Shown in pieces: positions 61,101 to 64,000 of a DNA stretch of 64,000 nt (position 1 is the stretch's first letter; every line of letters starts with the position of its first letter). The notes beneath the pieces were generated by a model. That model did not search any database and was not told the DNA's origin. It was given only the letters and a program-made list of their open reading frames with translations. The DNA is taken from contig NC_134276.1 of the NCBI RefSeq assembly GCF_949628215.1, positions 102,613,799 through 102,677,798 of the forward strand, read 5' to 3'. The position numbers and the translations under genes were made by a program. This stretch comes from Phalacrocorax aristotelis (lineage: Eukaryota; Chordata; Aves; Suliformes; Phalacrocoracidae).

Positions 61101-62908
61101 CTGGCTTGTGTATCACCAGCAATGCATGCACACAAAAAGAGAAGCCCTATTTTATGTTAGATATTCATTCTACATATGAATTCAAACCACAATACTCTCA
61201 CAAAAAATATTTAATCAAAGCTAAGCAGAGTATCATCATCAGTTTTGTTTGACCATCTATCCATTAAATGACCATTTTAATTCTATTCCACTTGTAGGCT
61301 TTTGATCTAGGTATTTTAAGACTACTGGAAATCCTGTTACAATGTTGAATATAAGTCCTGCAGGCCAGAGGCCATATGCTGATTACGGCTACACAGGATC
61401 TAACACAATGAGGCTGTCTATGGGTCTAATAAAAAGAACATTCATTCTAAGTCTCACAATCAATAACTAACAAAACTAATGAGAAACTATCATTATGAAT
61501 TTGTTTTAAACTTTCCATGGAAACTTCTTCATGAACTTCCTCTTTAACTTATGTTCTACTGCTATCAGAGGCACTACAGTTCAGTAATTCACCTGTATTT
61601 CACTGAATTATGCTTAAATTAATTTAAATAAGCTGTATTACAGATAACATTATCAGCAACAACAGAATCCATTCATTTATTTCAAGCTGGAGCCTAACAG
61701 CAGCAAATGCCAGCAGGACTTGCTTTGTAAGAGAGCTATCCAAAGGAAAAGAATTCCATACATTGTATACATATATTCGTACACATAATAGAAACTTAAC
61801 TTCTTGAACAGGGAGAGCCCTGAAAGAGGCATGGCTTTCTTGGCTAGAATATTTGTTCCCAGACAAAAGCTTGGTTAAGTTACAGTTAGGATTATAAATC
61901 AATCCATTTTACAGTGAAAGAATTTTGAAGCACATAAAAGGGTAAGAAGAAGAGAAAGCAGAAATCCAAGTTAAAAGAAAATATAAAAATCCTGTAGTTA
62001 AAAAGTGGAAGAATTAAAAAAAATACAGCCCATGCTCCACGCATTCAGTAAACCATTACACAAGATACATCGGTGCTACAGATAACTAATATGTACTGGA
62101 AAGTCAGGCAGAAGAAAGCCCTTCTCAAATTTGAAAATACTTTTACTTTCAGAATAAACCCTCATCCTTCTCCCTCATTTCCACCAAGACAGGTCTCAAG
62201 ATTCATGCACAGTGTAAAAGTGCATTACACTGTTGTAAAAACTATTTACAAGCTATACATCTATTAAAGGTACAAGTCATGCTGACATAATGAATTCTGC
62301 AGTCCTATTTACATCCAGGATTTAGGCCTGATTTCCATGTGCAGTCAATGGATTTGGGCTTCAGCTGGATTCTTTGCTCATGGCAGTTACAGTTTGGGTG
62401 GTATCTTCTGTACAGCTATATGATTACAGGACACGATTGCACAAGCCTGCACACATAAAGCCATTTACAAGTTTTAAAATAGTGAAGTGCTAAATTTGCC
62501 TGTTAGATCACAGTTATTCTAAGCAATACTTATTTCGTTGCACTCAAAATTACTCCTAACTGTACAGTCAGCTTAACTACAGAGTTGCATTTATGTCATA
62601 GATTAGACACACTTTAACATGTAAGCTTGTAAATTATTATTTTCCAAAAAACGTAACCAACTTGAACCTTTTAGAACCACAGGACACGACAAACACTTAA
62701 GGACAGAGGAGAGTCTAGGAGTCCAAATGCCCATTATCAAAAGTAAGTTCTGGTCCATTGCGCTTAAATTACTTTTGACAGTGTGGGCTAGTTTGTTAAT
62801 TTTATCCTAGGTGAATTCAAAAACAAGTAAACTACATGGTAACAAAATCTGTATTTATGAAAATGAATAAACTGCATAGACTTCCTAACAGTCATACAGC
62901 ACACTTAC
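58165..62908 (-). other. ITSN1: ITSN1 intron 20
   Basis: A 4.7-kb AT-rich intron between the SH3A microexon and exon 21. I recognise no interspersed repeat or additional exon in it. Confidence 0.78.
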
Positions 62909-62923
62909 CCATTCCCTTTTAAC
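62909..62923 (-). CDS. ITSN1: ITSN1 exon 20: 15-nt neuronal microexon in SH3A
   Basis: Fifteen bases (GTTAAAAGGGAATGG) lie between acceptor cctgatggag and donor GTAAGTG and encode VKREW. Mammalian ITSN1 has a neuron-specific microexon at exactly this place, encoding VKGEW. It lengthens the n-Src loop of SH3A and changes partner choice (reported to favour dynamin and synaptojanin over SOS). The phase (0-0) fits insertion before VDESQTG of exon 21. Here the third residue is Arg instead of Gly, a single-base difference (AGG against GGG). Confidence 0.85.
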
Positions 62924-64000
62924 CTCCATCAGGAAAGCAATGATTTAAAGCAAGGCAGAATTATAACACATTTCACAGAAGTGTCTTACTTATATTAACT
63001 TTTCTAAGAGTAGCCCGTTTAAGCAATTACTACAGAGCAGGAGATAAATCCCACAAGAATCAGTCACTGGGTTTAATTATTGTCAAAAGTAAGTTAAATA
63101 AAGCAAAATGAGAGTAGTTACTCTGTTTTTGTAGAGTAAGTTAAAATCAAGTCCAAAAGTAACATATAGGAAGACTCATATTACCTCAAAATCTCTATTT
63201 AAAATGTGTGAAGTGCTCCTCAAAATCATATATTTTTGGCAAAAATGTTATTTCCCTGCAAGTCTACCTAACCGTGATCATTCTTCCTCAAGGCAAAAAC
63301 CAGTTTACTTATATGCCTAGGCTACAATCTATTTCCCAAGAAAGCAAGACAACACAGCATTTTTCAATAGCTTGAGACCCATGTACACAACCTCTCTCAT
63401 TTAACAGCTGACTGACCAATACCATTCCTTGATGCAGAATAACAACACATTGAGCTGTTACTCAGAATGGCATCGGGCCTCTTCCAGAGCCATTCAGTAG
63501 TCCTCCTAATCCAGGATTCACCTTTTATCTTCCAAAAGCGGATTCTAATGTCACATACATTTTGGTGTGACACAGCTGAATCAGTTAAAAAAAAATACAA
63601 ACAAACCAAAAAGGCTGAGAGATGAAGGCTTATCTCCCCAGAATACATGCTTTTTAAAAAATAGTTATTGTTACAACTTATGAGAGTCTACAAAGTATAT
63701 TTTTTCCAAAATCCATTCTTACTAAACTGTGCCAAAAAAGAATAACTCTTGAAGTCTATTTTGTTGGGTAGGACACTGTAATGAATATACCTTCCCACAG
63801 TGAACAAGGTATCATTTAATAGTTACACTAGGAATTTTCGTTATGGATAGACATATACATGATCATACTAGCAATTTATTAATATACACGTTTAATAACT
63901 GCAGTCATTAACAACAGAACTATAGCTATAATTTTAGCAATAATTAGAGACAAAAAGCAGTATATCGCTTTAGAGTTTAACACAACAGTTATAGGCTGAC
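62924..64000 (-). other. ITSN1: ITSN1 intron 19, 3' part
   Basis: No exon is recognised here. The exon with the first half of SH3A (the RALYPFEAR region) was looked for and not found, so it should lie beyond 64,000. Confidence 0.7.

Larger units (their letters stand above)
2965..64000 (-). other. ITSN1: ITSN1 (intersectin 1) gene, 3' part: exons 20-41 and both 3' UTRs
   Basis: Intersectin 1 is a cytosolic scaffold of clathrin-mediated endocytosis and synaptic-vesicle recycling. The full protein has two EH domains, a coiled coil, five SH3 domains (A-E) and, in the long form, DH-PH-C2. This window carries everything from the SH3A microexon to the long-isoform stop: 21 coding exons, plus the alternative terminal exon of the short form. 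Exon lengths and phases are mutually consistent at every junction and all introns are GT-AG. The exon count from the microexon (human exon 20) to the C2 end (human exon 41) fits the human 41-exon gene as I recall it. The EH and coiled-coil exons and the first half of SH3A are beyond 64,000. Gene end at about 2965 is inferred from a poly(A) signal. Six CR1 fragments sit in introns, all antisense. Confidence 0.93.

Overview
The window is vertebrate nuclear DNA, most likely from a bird. The evidence is a low repeat load, six CR1 LINE fragments as the only interspersed repeats I recognise, compact introns, and two convergent genes whose order matches the ITSN1-ATP5PO neighbourhood of human chromosome 21. 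CR1 also occurs in turtles and crocodilians, so 'bird' is an inference. No prokaryotic, viral, CRISPR or RNA-gene content was seen.

Left edge, + strand (1-870): the last two coding exons of ATP5PO (the OSCP subunit of mitochondrial ATP synthase), with stop codon, short 3' UTR and AATAAA signal. About 2 kb of non-coding DNA follows (870-2960), including a CpG-dense patch and a GC-rich block.

The rest, - strand (about 62,923 down to about 2,965): the 3' part of ITSN1 (intersectin 1). I resolved 21 coding exons plus the alternative terminal exon of the short isoform. They correspond one for one to human exons 20-41, using the exon numbering as I recall it. In transcript order they encode: a 15-nt microexon in the SH3A loop; the second half of SH3A; the SH3A-SH3B linker with two AP2-binding tryptophan motifs; SH3B; SH3C; SH3D (two exons); SH3E; then either the short-isoform stop and 3' UTR, or the DH (RhoGEF), PH and C2 domains of the long isoform. 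All junctions are GT-AG and every exon length agrees with its reading phase, so the coding sequence runs unbroken through the window. The exon with the first half of SH3A and everything upstream lies beyond 64,000.

ITSN1 is an endocytic scaffold. Its SH3 domains recruit dynamin, synaptojanin, N-WASP and other partners, the linker binds the AP2 appendage, and the long form adds Cdc42 exchange activity. Three switches are visible in the DNA: the neuronal microexon, an in-frame two-exon cassette that carries SH3C, and a stop codon created by splicing that decides short versus long isoform.

Non-coding parts: the inferred long-isoform 3' UTR is about 8 kb and has two Pumilio-type sites and an AU-rich element. 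The introns hold CR1 fragments, all antisense to ITSN1, and homopolymer or microsatellite tracts. I saw no unknown gene system. The most informative features are the conserved splicing switches and the UTR elements.
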